The notes beneath the pieces were generated by a model. That model was given only the letters and a program-made list of their open reading frames with translations. It ran no database searches and was not told the DNA's origin. A stretch of 64,000 nt of DNA from Lachnospiraceae bacterium YSD2013 (GTDB lineage: Bacteria > Bacillota > Clostridia > Lachnospirales > Lachnospiraceae): NCBI GenBank assembly GCA_900100895.1, contig FMTX01000009.1, positions 124,001 through 188,000 on the forward strand, written 5' to 3'. Below are positions 8,275 to 17,266 of the stretch, in pieces; position 1 is the first letter of the stretch, and every line of letters begins with the position of its first letter. The translations under genes and the position numbers were made by a program.

Positions 8275-9330
8275 ATGGATACATCCAAAAAACTATACAG
8301 AGCCATTTTTATAGATGACGAAATCTGGGCTCTTCGCGGTCTTCAGGGAATTGTGGACTGGAAGGAGTTCGGATTTGATAATATCGGGTCATTCACGGAT
8401 TCGAGGGAAGCGCTCGAAGCCCTTCCGGAGCTTAAGCCCGACGTGGTATTCACCGACATCCGCATGCCTGAAATCGACGGCATGACGCTCATCGAGAGAG
8501 CACGTGATATCGTGCCTGATGCAGTATTTGTAATCGTAAGCGCATATCGCGACTTTGAAATTGCCAAGCAAGCTTTGAAAAATCAGGTCTCCGACTATCT
8601 TATCAAGCCGCTCGACAAGGCTGAGGTAAGGCAGTCTCTCACCGCTTTGTACGAGAAACTGCAGGCGGCCGACAAGGATTCTTTTGCCATAACAGATGTA
8701 GATTTATTAAGCGAAGATGTGGCGGACAATGCCGATGTTACAAGATTCGTAAGCGGTCTCCTTGCGGGCGGTCCCATACGAATTCTTACTTCGGAAGCCG
8801 ATATTTCAGGTTGCGGTCTGAATATCATTCCCGTTCGCATCCGCGGAATGCTGTACTCATACATCATAACCGGCAGGACCAATGCTTTTTACCTCGAGGA
8901 CAGGGTTAAAGGCATCCGTATCGGTGTCAGCACAGAGATGACCGATTGTGGCGACCTTAGTGTTAAGGCTCGCGAGGCAGTTAAATCTTTTAACGGCTGT
9001 TTCTTTTACTCGGATAACGAACAGACCGCCAAGATTCAGGATTACCTCTACGACAATCTTGACAAAAAAATCACTGTCGAGGACGTGTGCAGCAAGTTCT
9101 TCCTATCCAAGTCTTACGTGTTTGAACTCTTCCGCGAGAATGCAGAAGTTTCCGCTATGGGCTTTCTTAAAAAGGTGCGTCTCTGTCACGCGGCCGATTT
9201 GCTGAAGCTTCAGAAGTCTTCGGTGAGCCAAGTGGCCTCGGCTGTGGGATTCGATGATGTGGGCTACTTTATCAAGACGTTTAAATCCAAGTACGGCTGT
9301 ACACCGGAGCAGTACTCTGCCAAGATATAA
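8275..9330 (+). CDS. AraC-family response regulator (YesN-like)
   Basis: A 351-residue protein with an N-terminal receiver (acidic pair in FIDDE, phospho-acceptor Asp in VVFTDIRMP, Lys in IKPLD), a poorly conserved middle, and a C-terminal AraC double helix-turn-helix ending in YFIKTFKSKYGCTPEQY. It should activate sugar-uptake genes in response to a membrane kinase. No kinase is adjacent: the nearest lone kinase is at 19091-20845. The ATG at 8275 is preferred; a TTG at 8236 in the same frame is the alternative and upstream ribosome sites are weak for both. It is divergent from the permease operon it probably regulates. Confidence 0.9.
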   Translation: MDTSKKLYRAIFIDDEIWALRGLQGIVDWKEFGFDNIGSFTDSREALEALPELKPDVVFTDIRMPEIDGMTLIERARDIVPDAVFVIVSAYRDFEIAKQALKNQVSDYLIKPLDKAEVRQSLTALYEKLQAADKDSFAITDVDLLSEDVADNADVTRFVSGLLAGGPIRILTSEADISGCGLNIIPVRIRGMLYSYIITGRTNAFYLEDRVKGIRIGVSTEMTDCGDLSVKAREAVKSFNGCFFYSDNEQTAKIQDYLYDNLDKKITVEDVCSKFFLSKSYVFELFRENAEVSAMGFLKKVRLCHAADLLKLQKSSVSQVASAVGFDDVGYFIKTFKSKYGCTPEQYSAKI

Positions 9331-9353
9331 TTACTTCATAAAAGCAAGAAAAG

Positions 9354-9378
9354 AGGAGCAACTCACGAAGTTGCTCCT
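9354..9378. terminator. Bidirectional terminator
   Basis: AGGAGCAACT/AGTTGCTCCT stem of 10 bp, 5-base loop, followed by TTCTTTTCC on the plus strand and flanked by an A-rich run on the other side. It lies between two convergent genes ending at 9330 and 9397. Confidence 0.85.
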
Positions 9379-9396
9379 TTCTTTTCCTCAATCTAA

Positions 9397-10992
9397 CTAC
9401 TCTCTCACAAATCTGAAGACGTTCCATGATAAAGGCTTAAGCTCTGCCTTAACACTCATGTCGTTACAGGTTGTGCCGGAAGCGGGTACCGGTGCCCAGC
9501 ACGGATCTTTCTCATCTTTGGCCTTGCCGGCGTTGAACATTTCTGTATGTTCAACGAATTTGAAACCTTTAAGGCCGGTTACATCAAGTTCAAAGTCGGC
9601 GTTTTCTTCCCAGTCACGGTTGATTACGAATACGGTAAGCTCGCCTGTCTCCTCGTCATAAGCGGCTGCGGAATCGACATAGTCGACGCCTTCCTGCTCG
9701 TGATACTTGTGGACATCGTCGATTGCGAAGCTTTCGAGATCGTACTTCTCACATTCGACGGAGGTCTGAAGCGATACGCCGTGACCGTACTTCATAAGGT
9801 CTGCGTAAGGATAGTAAGCGGCAACGGTAAATGTGCCGTCGTGGTCGCAGCCTGCGGCTACGCCGAGTCCCGAAGTCATACAGCCGATCTTAATACGGTC
9901 TGCGTGACGAAGCATCTCGAGGATGACAGCCGCATTGCCGAGAGCCATTAACATCGGATCCATCGGAGGATAGGAACGGGTGGGCATGTTATCCGGATCG
10001 TGGCGGATGTATTCACGGGTCGGGTCAAAGTTATAATGTGTGCCCGGCTCAATATAGGCTTCTCGGCCGTAATGAAGCGGCTGCTTCTCTCTGGGGAATA
10101 CGCCGTATTCGTCAAGAGAAAGCTTCATCACCTTGGGCGAACGCATAAGTTCCTGCACATAATCGCACAAGCCGATTTCCGTACGGATATAATCCTCAAA
10201 ATAGCGGGATGACGCCATAAACTGCGCATAGTTACCGATTTCCGAATTCTGGTAATGGTGCATAGAGATGTAGTCGACGGAATTATAGCATTCCTGCAGC
10301 ACCTTTAAATCCCAGTCGGGATAGTGCTTAAGATCGGGGGAACTTGAAACACACACAGCAGTCTCTATGCTTCCGTCGACCCATTTCATTGCTTTGGATG
10401 TTTCGTTTACGAGCACGCCGTAAGCCTTGGGATCTTTCTCCCAGGAAGCTACCTGCCAGGGGCCGTCCATTTCGTTGCCGAGGTACCAGACCTTGACACC
10501 GTAGGGTTTCTCGTGCCCGTTCTTTTTACGAAGGTCTGACCAGTAGGTGCCGCCCTCGTGGTTGGTGTATTCTACATTGTAGATGGCATCGTTGATGTCG
10601 CCGGTGCCGAGGTTAATGGTATACATCGGCTCAACTCCGACTTTCTCGGCCCACTGAAGATACTCGTCGTGGCCTACATCGTTGGGATAATACTGGTGCC
10701 ATGCAACATCGAGGTGTTCTTTTCTCTGTTCCTTGGGACCGATTGAATCCTTCCAGTCCCAGCCGGATACGAAGTTACCGCCCGGCAAACGAACTGCGGG
10801 AACATCGGTCTTCTTAAGCGCTTCTATCCAGTCTTTTCTGAATCCCTGCTCATCTGCCGTAGGGTGCTTCGGATTGTACATGTTTCCGAATACGATTGTT
10901 CCGATCGGCTCCATAAATGCACCGTAGATGCGCTTTGAAATTTCGCCGATCTTAAAGTCCGGATTCACGGATACTCTAGCTTTTTTTGCCAT
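9397..10992 (-). CDS. Alpha-L-arabinofuranosidase, glycoside hydrolase family 51
   Basis: A 531-residue intracellular enzyme (no signal peptide) that removes arabinofuranosyl side groups from arabinan or arabinoxylan oligosaccharides after import. The clan GH-A catalytic residues are visible: acid/base Glu174 in YLGNEMDGPWQ and nucleophile Glu295 in LSLDEYGVF. The RLPGGNF motif near residue 69 is also typical. The second ATG (10992, 9 bases after GAGAGG) is preferred over that at 10998. It lies between two binding-protein/regulator groups and is the only clear carbohydrate enzyme of the region, so it points to arabinosides as the substrate of the transporters. Confidence 0.95.
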   Translation of the reverse strand: MAKKARVSVNPDFKIGEISKRIYGAFMEPIGTIVFGNMYNPKHPTADEQGFRKDWIEALKKTDVPAVRLPGGNFVSGWDWKDSIGPKEQRKEHLDVAWHQYYPNDVGHDEYLQWAEKVGVEPMYTINLGTGDINDAIYNVEYTNHEGGTYWSDLRKKNGHEKPYGVKVWYLGNEMDGPWQVASWEKDPKAYGVLVNETSKAMKWVDGSIETAVCVSSSPDLKHYPDWDLKVLQECYNSVDYISMHHYQNSEIGNYAQFMASSRYFEDYIRTEIGLCDYVQELMRSPKVMKLSLDEYGVFPREKQPLHYGREAYIEPGTHYNFDPTREYIRHDPDNMPTRSYPPMDPMLMALGNAAVILEMLRHADRIKIGCMTSGLGVAAGCDHDGTFTVAAYYPYADLMKYGHGVSLQTSVECEKYDLESFAIDDVHKYHEQEGVDYVDSAAAYDEETGELTVFVINRDWEENADFELDVTGLKGFKFVEHTEMFNAGKAKDEKDPCWAPVPASGTTCNDMSVKAELKPLSWNVFRFVRE

Positions 10993-11037
10993 TCTCATAT
11001 ACCTCTCTTCATGTTTGTATTTATGACTGAGATACGC

Positions 11038-12645
11038 TTACTTCCCCCCGTAGTTGTCGACGTACCACACGTCAAACTGCCTCTGCTTCTCCGCGATATA
11101 TCTGTTCAGACCCGCTTTCTTAAGCTTATCGTTAAATTCCGCGGTTCCCGAAACAGGATCGAGGAAGCCATAGAGAAGCTGGCTGGCGTACTCGTCATAT
11201 ATGTTTTGCAACGCCGCATACTCGGCGGTATAGGCGCTGTTATCAAATGTAAAGCCCAAAGCTATGGACGTTTCCGCCTGTGCATTAAATTCCATTATCT
11301 TGGCGCCTAAGTCGGGAGAATCTCCGACCCACACAGGGCAGATATACTGGTTGGGCATCTCCCAGTTCATTGTGTGATACCACTCGGCATTTCGGGTATC
11401 AACACCGTCCGGAAAATGAATATGACCGTCCGGATTGGTAACATAGTCGGTGCCCTCTTCACCCCAGACCAAAAGGGTGGAAAGTTCCGGATTCGTGTAA
11501 AGCTCGTTCATAAGCTGAACCGCTGCCACAGGGTCCGAAGTTGCCCTATTCAGGCAAGTTATTACTGATGTAATGCCGGATGACTTGATAATGTCCTTGC
11601 CAAGTCTGAATACAATCATTTCTCTTCCGCATTCGCCGGAAATCTGGGTCTTATATCCGGGTTTAGACTGAGCTAACATCGACATGTAGGCGCCGGACTT
11701 TATCTTAGCGGAACTTGAAGTTTTATCGGTCAAAGCATCCGGCGGTATAAAGCCCATCTTATTCCACCTGTTCATGCGCTTGACCATATCCATCCACTCG
11801 TCGCTCTCCATAAGGTTCACGACTTTCCTGTCTTTGGTAGGGTCTAATAAAACGCCGAACCAGTCGTTGCCGAGGTTATCTATGACAGAACCCTGACCGA
11901 AGTGATTATCCGCTACCGCGAATACATATTTGTCGGGGAATTTCTCATGAAGCTGTGTATAAATCGCCTCAATCTCTTCCCAGGATGATGCAACCTCCTG
12001 TTTTTCATCTTCTTTGTATTCATAACCGATTGCATCAAGGTATTCTTTGCCTATTACGATGGCTGTTGCCGTGATGGCGTAATCCTTAATAGGAGGAATG
12101 CCATACAGGTGGCCCGCGTATTTACAAGCTTCCTGGTACTTCTGAGGAACAAGTTCTTCTATGCCCGGACCATAAGTGGCTAAAAGATTATCTGCGTCCA
12201 AGTCGTAGCAAAAGCCGTTATTGACACAGCTTGTGTAACCGAGAACGTTTCCTCCATACCAGTCAATCTGTCTGTTGTTATTGGTAAGATATAGCTGAAT
12301 ATCTTGTCTGTAGGAAGCAAAATCCAGTGCCAGAAGTTCAATCTCAAGACAGAGCTTCTCTCTTAAAATCTTGTTCATCGCTTCCTGTATTCTGTCAAGC
12401 CCCACAGGTCTGCCGGTCCAGGTATATAAAGCATAAGTAATTTTCTTATACTCGCCGGTCTTCTCATGCTCTGCTCTTCGCTCATCTATTGCCTTCTTAT
12501 ATTCAGCCGACATATTGCTTTCCGTTATATCAGGTGCAGCCGATGTTTCTCCTGCGGATGTGGTCTTGTCTGTATCACATGCCGCAAGAGTAAGCATCAA
12601 GGATATAAGAAGAAAAATAACTATAAGCTTTTTAACTATTTTCAT
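11038..12645 (-). CDS. Extracellular solute-binding lipoprotein, family 1
   Basis: A 535-residue lipoprotein with lipobox LTLAAC (Cys23) and a binding domain related to that at 17267-18793 (shared motifs such as the C-terminal NRYIAEKQRQFD versus DDIIAEKQRQLD). It lies upstream of the arabinofuranosidase on the same strand but has no permease next to it. It is divergent from a histidine kinase. It may share the permeases at 15349-17170, or act as a sensory co-receptor for the kinase. The ribosome site AGGAG is 7 bases before the ATG. Confidence 0.88.
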   Translation of the reverse strand: MKIVKKLIVIFLLISLMLTLAACDTDKTTSAGETSAAPDITESNMSAEYKKAIDERRAEHEKTGEYKKITYALYTWTGRPVGLDRIQEAMNKILREKLCLEIELLALDFASYRQDIQLYLTNNNRQIDWYGGNVLGYTSCVNNGFCYDLDADNLLATYGPGIEELVPQKYQEACKYAGHLYGIPPIKDYAITATAIVIGKEYLDAIGYEYKEDEKQEVASSWEEIEAIYTQLHEKFPDKYVFAVADNHFGQGSVIDNLGNDWFGVLLDPTKDRKVVNLMESDEWMDMVKRMNRWNKMGFIPPDALTDKTSSSAKIKSGAYMSMLAQSKPGYKTQISGECGREMIVFRLGKDIIKSSGITSVITCLNRATSDPVAAVQLMNELYTNPELSTLLVWGEEGTDYVTNPDGHIHFPDGVDTRNAEWYHTMNWEMPNQYICPVWVGDSPDLGAKIMEFNAQAETSIALGFTFDNSAYTAEYAALQNIYDEYASQLLYGFLDPVSGTAEFNDKLKKAGLNRYIAEKQRQFDVWYVDNYGGK

Positions 12646-12666
12646 CCGTCACTCTCCTCTTCCGAA

Positions 12667-12710
12667 GTATACATCTGTGTATACACACTTGCTATTTTAA
12701 CAGATAGCAA
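12667..12710. promoter_or_regulatory. Two inverted repeats in the divergent binding-protein/kinase region
   Basis: GTATAC-ATCTGT-GTATAC (12667-12684) and TTGCTAT-TTTAACAG-ATAGCAA (12689-12710) lie within the 98-base gap between two divergent starts. Either could be an operator for the AraC-type regulator encoded downstream. Confidence 0.4.
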
Positions 12711-12743
12711 TTATTATGTTAACAGGAATCAAAAGGAGCAGGT

Positions 12744-14564
12744 ATGTCCAAATTTGGGGGTTTATTACAATTTTCTCAAGGCGTTTCGCCTGTGAGCAAG
12801 CCGAAGCACTCACTGTTGCATCGGTTTAATATGTTGTTTTTATCGACCATGCTGATATTTACACTTCTTCTTGTGGCAGCCATGGTAATCATCAATCTGA
12901 GGCTTCGTAATTTTGCCTTTAACGCCATCAGGGATTCTCTGCGCTTTTACGACAACAGACTTGATGTCGAGCTCGATCAGGATATCATGTACCTAATCGA
13001 CAGCTGTTCCTCAGACCCGGATATTATCCGACTCCGTACTACCATGAACAAGAACGAAGAAGTCGGCTGTATCGTTCGTATTCAAAATCGTTTATTATCC
13101 CAGGTTACTACTCATTCCGTAATCAGGGGCTTCTACCTCTATTATCCCGACAAAGATGTCTTTCTTCCTGCCTACAGCACTGCCAATACAGGCACAGGCA
13201 CAGGCTATCCGTATCCTTCTTTTATCAGAGACCTTATAAAATCACATTTAAAAGACGGCATCGTAGATGAGACAATTCTGCGTAACTGGTTCTTTATCGA
13301 AGAACAGGACTGTCTTATCAGACTGTTACGAGTAGGCGGAACGTACATAGGCGCCTGGATTGATTTAAATACCCTTCAGGGCTTTGAAGAATTCTCCGGC
13401 AATGAAGCAATCTGGTTGATTACAGACAATTCCGGACGGGTACTCTATGCCGATACGGCACTTGCCGAAGAAGGTTATGCAAAAGACTACAGCGATGACT
13501 TGTTGCTTCCTGTTGAAAAATCCCTCAAGAAGCCTGTTTCCGTCAATATTCCGGGCATCGGTGATAAAATCGTTATCTCCTACAAACAGAGCTTTTCCGA
13601 TTACAGCTTTACCGTGCTGCTTCCGCAGGAACAGTTTCTACAAGCCTTTCATTCTTTCTATTTTCTTCTTTTTCTCCTAATCCTGTGGGCAGTTGCATTC
13701 TTTATATCTTACAACTCCATGGGCAGGCGGATTATTGAAATTCCCGTCAAGTCGCTGATGGCTGTAACCAAGAGCATCCGCGCGGGTAATCTCGACAACA
13801 GGGTCACGCCTCCCAATGATTATGATGAAACCATCCAAATTACGGATGCTTTTAATAAATTATTATCCGAAATAGGCGATTTAAGAATCAGTGTCTATGA
13901 AGAGCAGCTCCAGGCCCGTGAGTTTGAATTAAAGTCACTTAAGAACCAGGTGGCGCCTCATTTCCTGATTAACTGCCTTAATACGGTATTTATGTCGGCT
14001 CAGGATCAATCTAAGATCAATGTAACCAACAATATCATCTCCACTCTGTCCTCACACCTTAGATATACCTTATCCGACAGGAATATCGTTCCGTTGTCTG
14101 AGGAGCTTGAATACCTTGAGAATTACATATCTCTGACTCAGTCGCGTTTTCCCGACACTCTAAAGTTTGAAAAAGAAACAGATCCTTCGGTGTTGGATGC
14201 AGAGGTATTCCCGATGATTCTCTTAACGCTCACCGAGAATTCCATTAAAACCGGACTCATTATGGGCGAGCCCTTCCTGATTCGTGTCAGGATATCCAAA
14301 AAGGTTCAAGACGGCGAAACCTTCGTGTGCCTGGAGCATACGGATTCCGGCGTCGGCCTTTCTCAGGAAAAACTTGATAAATACAATAATATACTTGAAC
14401 AACCCGATGTGCCGGAAAAAGGAACCGGCATAGGTCTCTATAATACAGCGATGCGCTTAAAACTCATTATGGGCCCGAAGGCAGTGCTTAACTTTGCCAA
14501 TGCGGACGGAATGGGGCTGTGCGTAACAATATGCTTCCCTTATAAGAAATACGACGAAGAATAG
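12744..14564 (+). CDS. Sensor histidine kinase, YesM/LytS type
   Basis: A 606-residue membrane kinase: N-terminal transmembrane segment (about 32-52), an extracellular sensor domain of about 250 residues, a second membrane segment (about 303-323), HAMP, then a His_kinase/HATPase pair. The phospho-accepting His406 lies in NQVAPHFLINCLN, and the ATP site in TDSGVGL and GTGIGLYN. The H-box differs slightly from the usual QINPHFLYN. It starts 5 bases after AAAGGAG and is followed 10 bases later by its response regulator. The extracellular domain probably senses a sugar, perhaps with the divergent binding protein. Confidence 0.93.
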   Translation: MSKFGGLLQFSQGVSPVSKPKHSLLHRFNMLFLSTMLIFTLLLVAAMVIINLRLRNFAFNAIRDSLRFYDNRLDVELDQDIMYLIDSCSSDPDIIRLRTTMNKNEEVGCIVRIQNRLLSQVTTHSVIRGFYLYYPDKDVFLPAYSTANTGTGTGYPYPSFIRDLIKSHLKDGIVDETILRNWFFIEEQDCLIRLLRVGGTYIGAWIDLNTLQGFEEFSGNEAIWLITDNSGRVLYADTALAEEGYAKDYSDDLLLPVEKSLKKPVSVNIPGIGDKIVISYKQSFSDYSFTVLLPQEQFLQAFHSFYFLLFLLILWAVAFFISYNSMGRRIIEIPVKSLMAVTKSIRAGNLDNRVTPPNDYDETIQITDAFNKLLSEIGDLRISVYEEQLQAREFELKSLKNQVAPHFLINCLNTVFMSAQDQSKINVTNNIISTLSSHLRYTLSDRNIVPLSEELEYLENYISLTQSRFPDTLKFEKETDPSVLDAEVFPMILLTLTENSIKTGLIMGEPFLIRVRISKKVQDGETFVCLEHTDSGVGLSQEKLDKYNNILEQPDVPEKGTGIGLYNTAMRLKLIMGPKAVLNFANADGMGLCVTICFPYKKYDEE

Positions 14565-14574
14565 GAGGAATCAC

Positions 14575-15333
14575 ATGAATCTTCTGATTACTGACGACGA
14601 ATACTATATTGTTCAAGGTTTGGTAGGAATGATAGACAAGGATGAACTGGGTATTGACAGTATCTTCACGGCCTACAGTGCCGAGCAGGCATTCGGTATC
14701 TTGCAAAAAGAACAGGTGGACCTTATGCTGCTTGATATTGAGATGCCCAAGGAAACAGGTCTTGAATTTCTTGAACGTTTAAACCGTGAAGGCATTCGAA
14801 TAATTACCATTATTCTGTCCGGCCACCAGCGTTTTGACTATGCCAGAGAAGCTATCAACCACCATTGCTTTAACTATCTGCTCAAACCTATCGGCAAGCA
14901 GAGTCTGAATCAGGAGATATCCCGCGCTCTTGCTTTTATACGCTCAATACGGTCTAACCCTGCACCTGCGGCCGAGGACGACGATACCATGCCCGCAGGA
15001 GGCGATACCAAAGTCATCGACAGCGAATTTGTTCATACAGTACGAAGTTATATCCGCGACCATCTGTCGGACGCGGATATAAATCGTGTCAAGATAGCCG
15101 AAGTCATGCATCTGAATCCTGACTATCTGTCATATTGTTTCCATAAGGAATTTAACACAACCCTGACCGCTTATATCGCCGCGAAGCGAATGGATCAGGC
15201 CAAATATCTGCTTAAGAACACCAACTTAAGCATCCCTGAAATAGCGGAGCAGGTCGGAATTCCCAATGTCTCTTACTTTTACAGACAGTTTAAAAAAGTT
15301 ACGGGCAAAACGCCTCAGCAGTACCGCAAATAG
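14575..15333 (+). CDS. AraC-family response regulator (YesN type), partner of the preceding kinase
   Basis: 252 residues: receiver with the acidic pair in ITDDE, phospho-acceptor Asp in LMLLDIEMP and Lys in LLKPIG, then a linker and the two AraC helix-turn-helix units ending in YFYRQFKKVTGKTPQQYRK. A strong AGGAGG lies 6 bases before the ATG. The pair with the kinase at 12744 forms a complete two-component system. The likely targets are the divergent binding-protein/arabinofuranosidase genes and the convergent permease group. Confidence 0.94.
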   Translation: MNLLITDDEYYIVQGLVGMIDKDELGIDSIFTAYSAEQAFGILQKEQVDLMLLDIEMPKETGLEFLERLNREGIRIITIILSGHQRFDYAREAINHHCFNYLLKPIGKQSLNQEISRALAFIRSIRSNPAPAAEDDDTMPAGGDTKVIDSEFVHTVRSYIRDHLSDADINRVKIAEVMHLNPDYLSYCFHKEFNTTLTAYIAAKRMDQAKYLLKNTNLSIPEIAEQVGIPNVSYFYRQFKKVTGKTPQQYRK

Positions 15334-15348
15334 CGATTACAATGTTGT

Positions 15349-16236
15349 TTAACCCTTTACCGCACCGATTGTAATACCCTTTACGAAGTATCTCTGTAAG
15401 AAAGGATAGATAATCATAACGGGAAGGATACCCATAACTGTCAGTGCCATTCGGACTGAAGTCGACGGCAGATCTGCCATGTTGACATTTCCGCTTCCGT
15501 TCTGAGCCTGCTGTCTTAACTGATCCAGGTTACGCTGAATCTTCATAAGCAATACCTGAATGCTGTAAAGCTTATCGTCGTTGATATAATACAGACCGTT
15601 CATCCAGTCATTCCAGTAAGCAAGTCCTACCAAAAGAGCTATTGTCGCAGTAATCGGAACGGCCATGGGGAATACTACCTTGAAAAGGATTTTGAACTCT
15701 CCCGCTCCGTCAACTCTTGCAGCATCGACAACTTCATCCGGAATATTGGTGGTGAAGTAGGTACGCATCATAATTACGTTAAAGGGGCTCATAAGTAAGC
15801 CGGGAACCAACAGTGCAATAACAGTGTTGCGGATATGGAATGTCTGTGTCCACATCAAATATGCAGGAACCAATCCACCCGAGAAAAGCATCGTAAAGAA
15901 GAGATAAAATGCGAAAGCATATCTTCCGGGAAGTTCTTTTCTTGAAAGAGGATAGGCATACAACATCGTGATAAACAGGTTGCATATAGTTCCTACCACT
16001 GTAATCGATACCGAAATAAAATAGCCACGTGCTACAGAGCCGGACTGAACCAGCAAATACCTGTAAGCATATGTACTGAATTTTTTAGGAAAAAAACTGT
16101 ATCCGTTTGCAATCAATGTCTGTTCGTCAGTAAGCGATGACATCAGCATAAGGAAAAAGGGTGCAAGCACACAGATAACCAGAAAGATCATCAGTGCATT
16201 TGCAAAGATTTGAAATCCTCTGTCTTTTTGTACCAT
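15349..16236 (-). CDS. Sugar ABC transporter permease, LplC type
   Basis: 295-residue membrane permease with the EAA loop DAARVDGAGEFKILFKVVFPM and the C-terminus RYFVKGITIGAVKG, closely similar in plan to the permease at 6267-7148. It is the last gene of the binding protein - LplB - LplC operon (18793 to 15349) and ends 16 bases from the convergent regulator, with no clear terminator between. Confidence 0.93.
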   Translation of the reverse strand: MVQKDRGFQIFANALMIFLVICVLAPFFLMLMSSLTDEQTLIANGYSFFPKKFSTYAYRYLLVQSGSVARGYFISVSITVVGTICNLFITMLYAYPLSRKELPGRYAFAFYLFFTMLFSGGLVPAYLMWTQTFHIRNTVIALLVPGLLMSPFNVIMMRTYFTTNIPDEVVDAARVDGAGEFKILFKVVFPMAVPITATIALLVGLAYWNDWMNGLYYINDDKLYSIQVLLMKIQRNLDQLRQQAQNGSGNVNMADLPSTSVRMALTVMGILPVMIIYPFLQRYFVKGITIGAVKG

Positions 16237-16252
16237 CTTTTATACTCCTTCT

Positions 16253-17170
16253 TTAGAACAGCGAACTTTCGTTGTCAATCTTTCTGACTATACCATTGGC
16301 TACACTTACCAAAACAAATCCTACAACCGACTGATAAAGACCTGCTGCCGAAGACATTCCGACATTGTTATTCTGGATAAGTCCGCGGTATACATAGGTA
16401 TCGATAGTCTGTGTTACGTTGATAAGCGGTCCTGAGTTCATGGGAACCTGATAGAAAAGACCGAAATCCGATCTGAAAATTCCACCAAGTGCCATAAGTG
16501 TCAGTATAATGATGGTAGGTCTTAAGCTGGGCAGAGTAACATGAACTACTTTCTGCCAGCGGGTAGCTCCATCCACAACAGCTGCTTCATAAAGTGTGCT
16601 GTCAATACCGCAGATGGTAGCATAATAGAGGATCATATTATATCCGAGACCCTTCCAGACATTAATGATAACAAGTATAAACGGCCAGTATTTCGGCGTG
16701 TTATACCAGTCTATTTTATCTATTCCAAACAGTTTTACCAATGTGTTGTTGATAAATCCGTCACTGGTGCTTAAAAATGCATAAGCAAGATAGCTGACTA
16801 TTACCATCGAAATCAGGAAAGGAATCAGAATTATTGTCTGATATGCCTGCTTGGCAAATTTGCTACGGATTTCATTAAGAATAATAGCTGTAGCAACAGC
16901 CAGAACAGTTCCGAGTATTATGAACACGAGATTATATAAAACCGTGTTTCTTATCATTATCCATGCGTCTTTTGTCTTTGTAAGGAACTCAAAGTTCTTT
17001 AAGCCACACCAGGGGCTTCCATAAACGCCATCACGAGCATTGTACTTTCTAAAAGCTATCTGTATTCCGAACATCGGAATATAGGAATTGATAAAAAGAT
17101 ATATCACGCCCGGTAAAAACATCAAATACATCGGCCAGAAGTGCTTTACCGTTCTTTTGAATTTTTTCAC
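16253..17170 (-). CDS. Sugar ABC transporter permease, LplB type
   Basis: 305-residue permease with the N-terminal LMFLPGVIYLFINSYIPMFG region and the EAA loop AAVVDGATRWQKVVHVTLPSL. It forms a pair with the LplC-type protein 16 bases downstream. It follows the binding-protein gene after an intergenic hairpin. Confidence 0.93.
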   Translation of the reverse strand: MKKFKRTVKHFWPMYLMFLPGVIYLFINSYIPMFGIQIAFRKYNARDGVYGSPWCGLKNFEFLTKTKDAWIMIRNTVLYNLVFIILGTVLAVATAIILNEIRSKFAKQAYQTIILIPFLISMVIVSYLAYAFLSTSDGFINNTLVKLFGIDKIDWYNTPKYWPFILVIINVWKGLGYNMILYYATICGIDSTLYEAAVVDGATRWQKVVHVTLPSLRPTIIILTLMALGGIFRSDFGLFYQVPMNSGPLINVTQTIDTYVYRGLIQNNNVGMSSAAGLYQSVVGFVLVSVANGIVRKIDNESSLF

Positions 17171-17204
17171 TCCAGTGCCCTCCTCATTAACCTGACATCA
17201 TCAT

Positions 17205-17233
17205 GCAGGCGCCAAAAGTATTTTGGCACCTGC
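17205..17233 (-). other. Intergenic hairpin between binding-protein and permease genes
   Basis: GCAGG-GCCAAAA pairs with TTTTGGC-CCTGC around a 3-base loop with one mismatch. No T-run follows on the minus strand, so it is more likely an mRNA-stabilising or partial-attenuation hairpin, which commonly keeps binding-protein mRNA more abundant than that of permeases. Confidence 0.6.
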
Positions 17234-17266
17234 ACTTTTGTGTTAATGAATGTCAAGCATTATTAA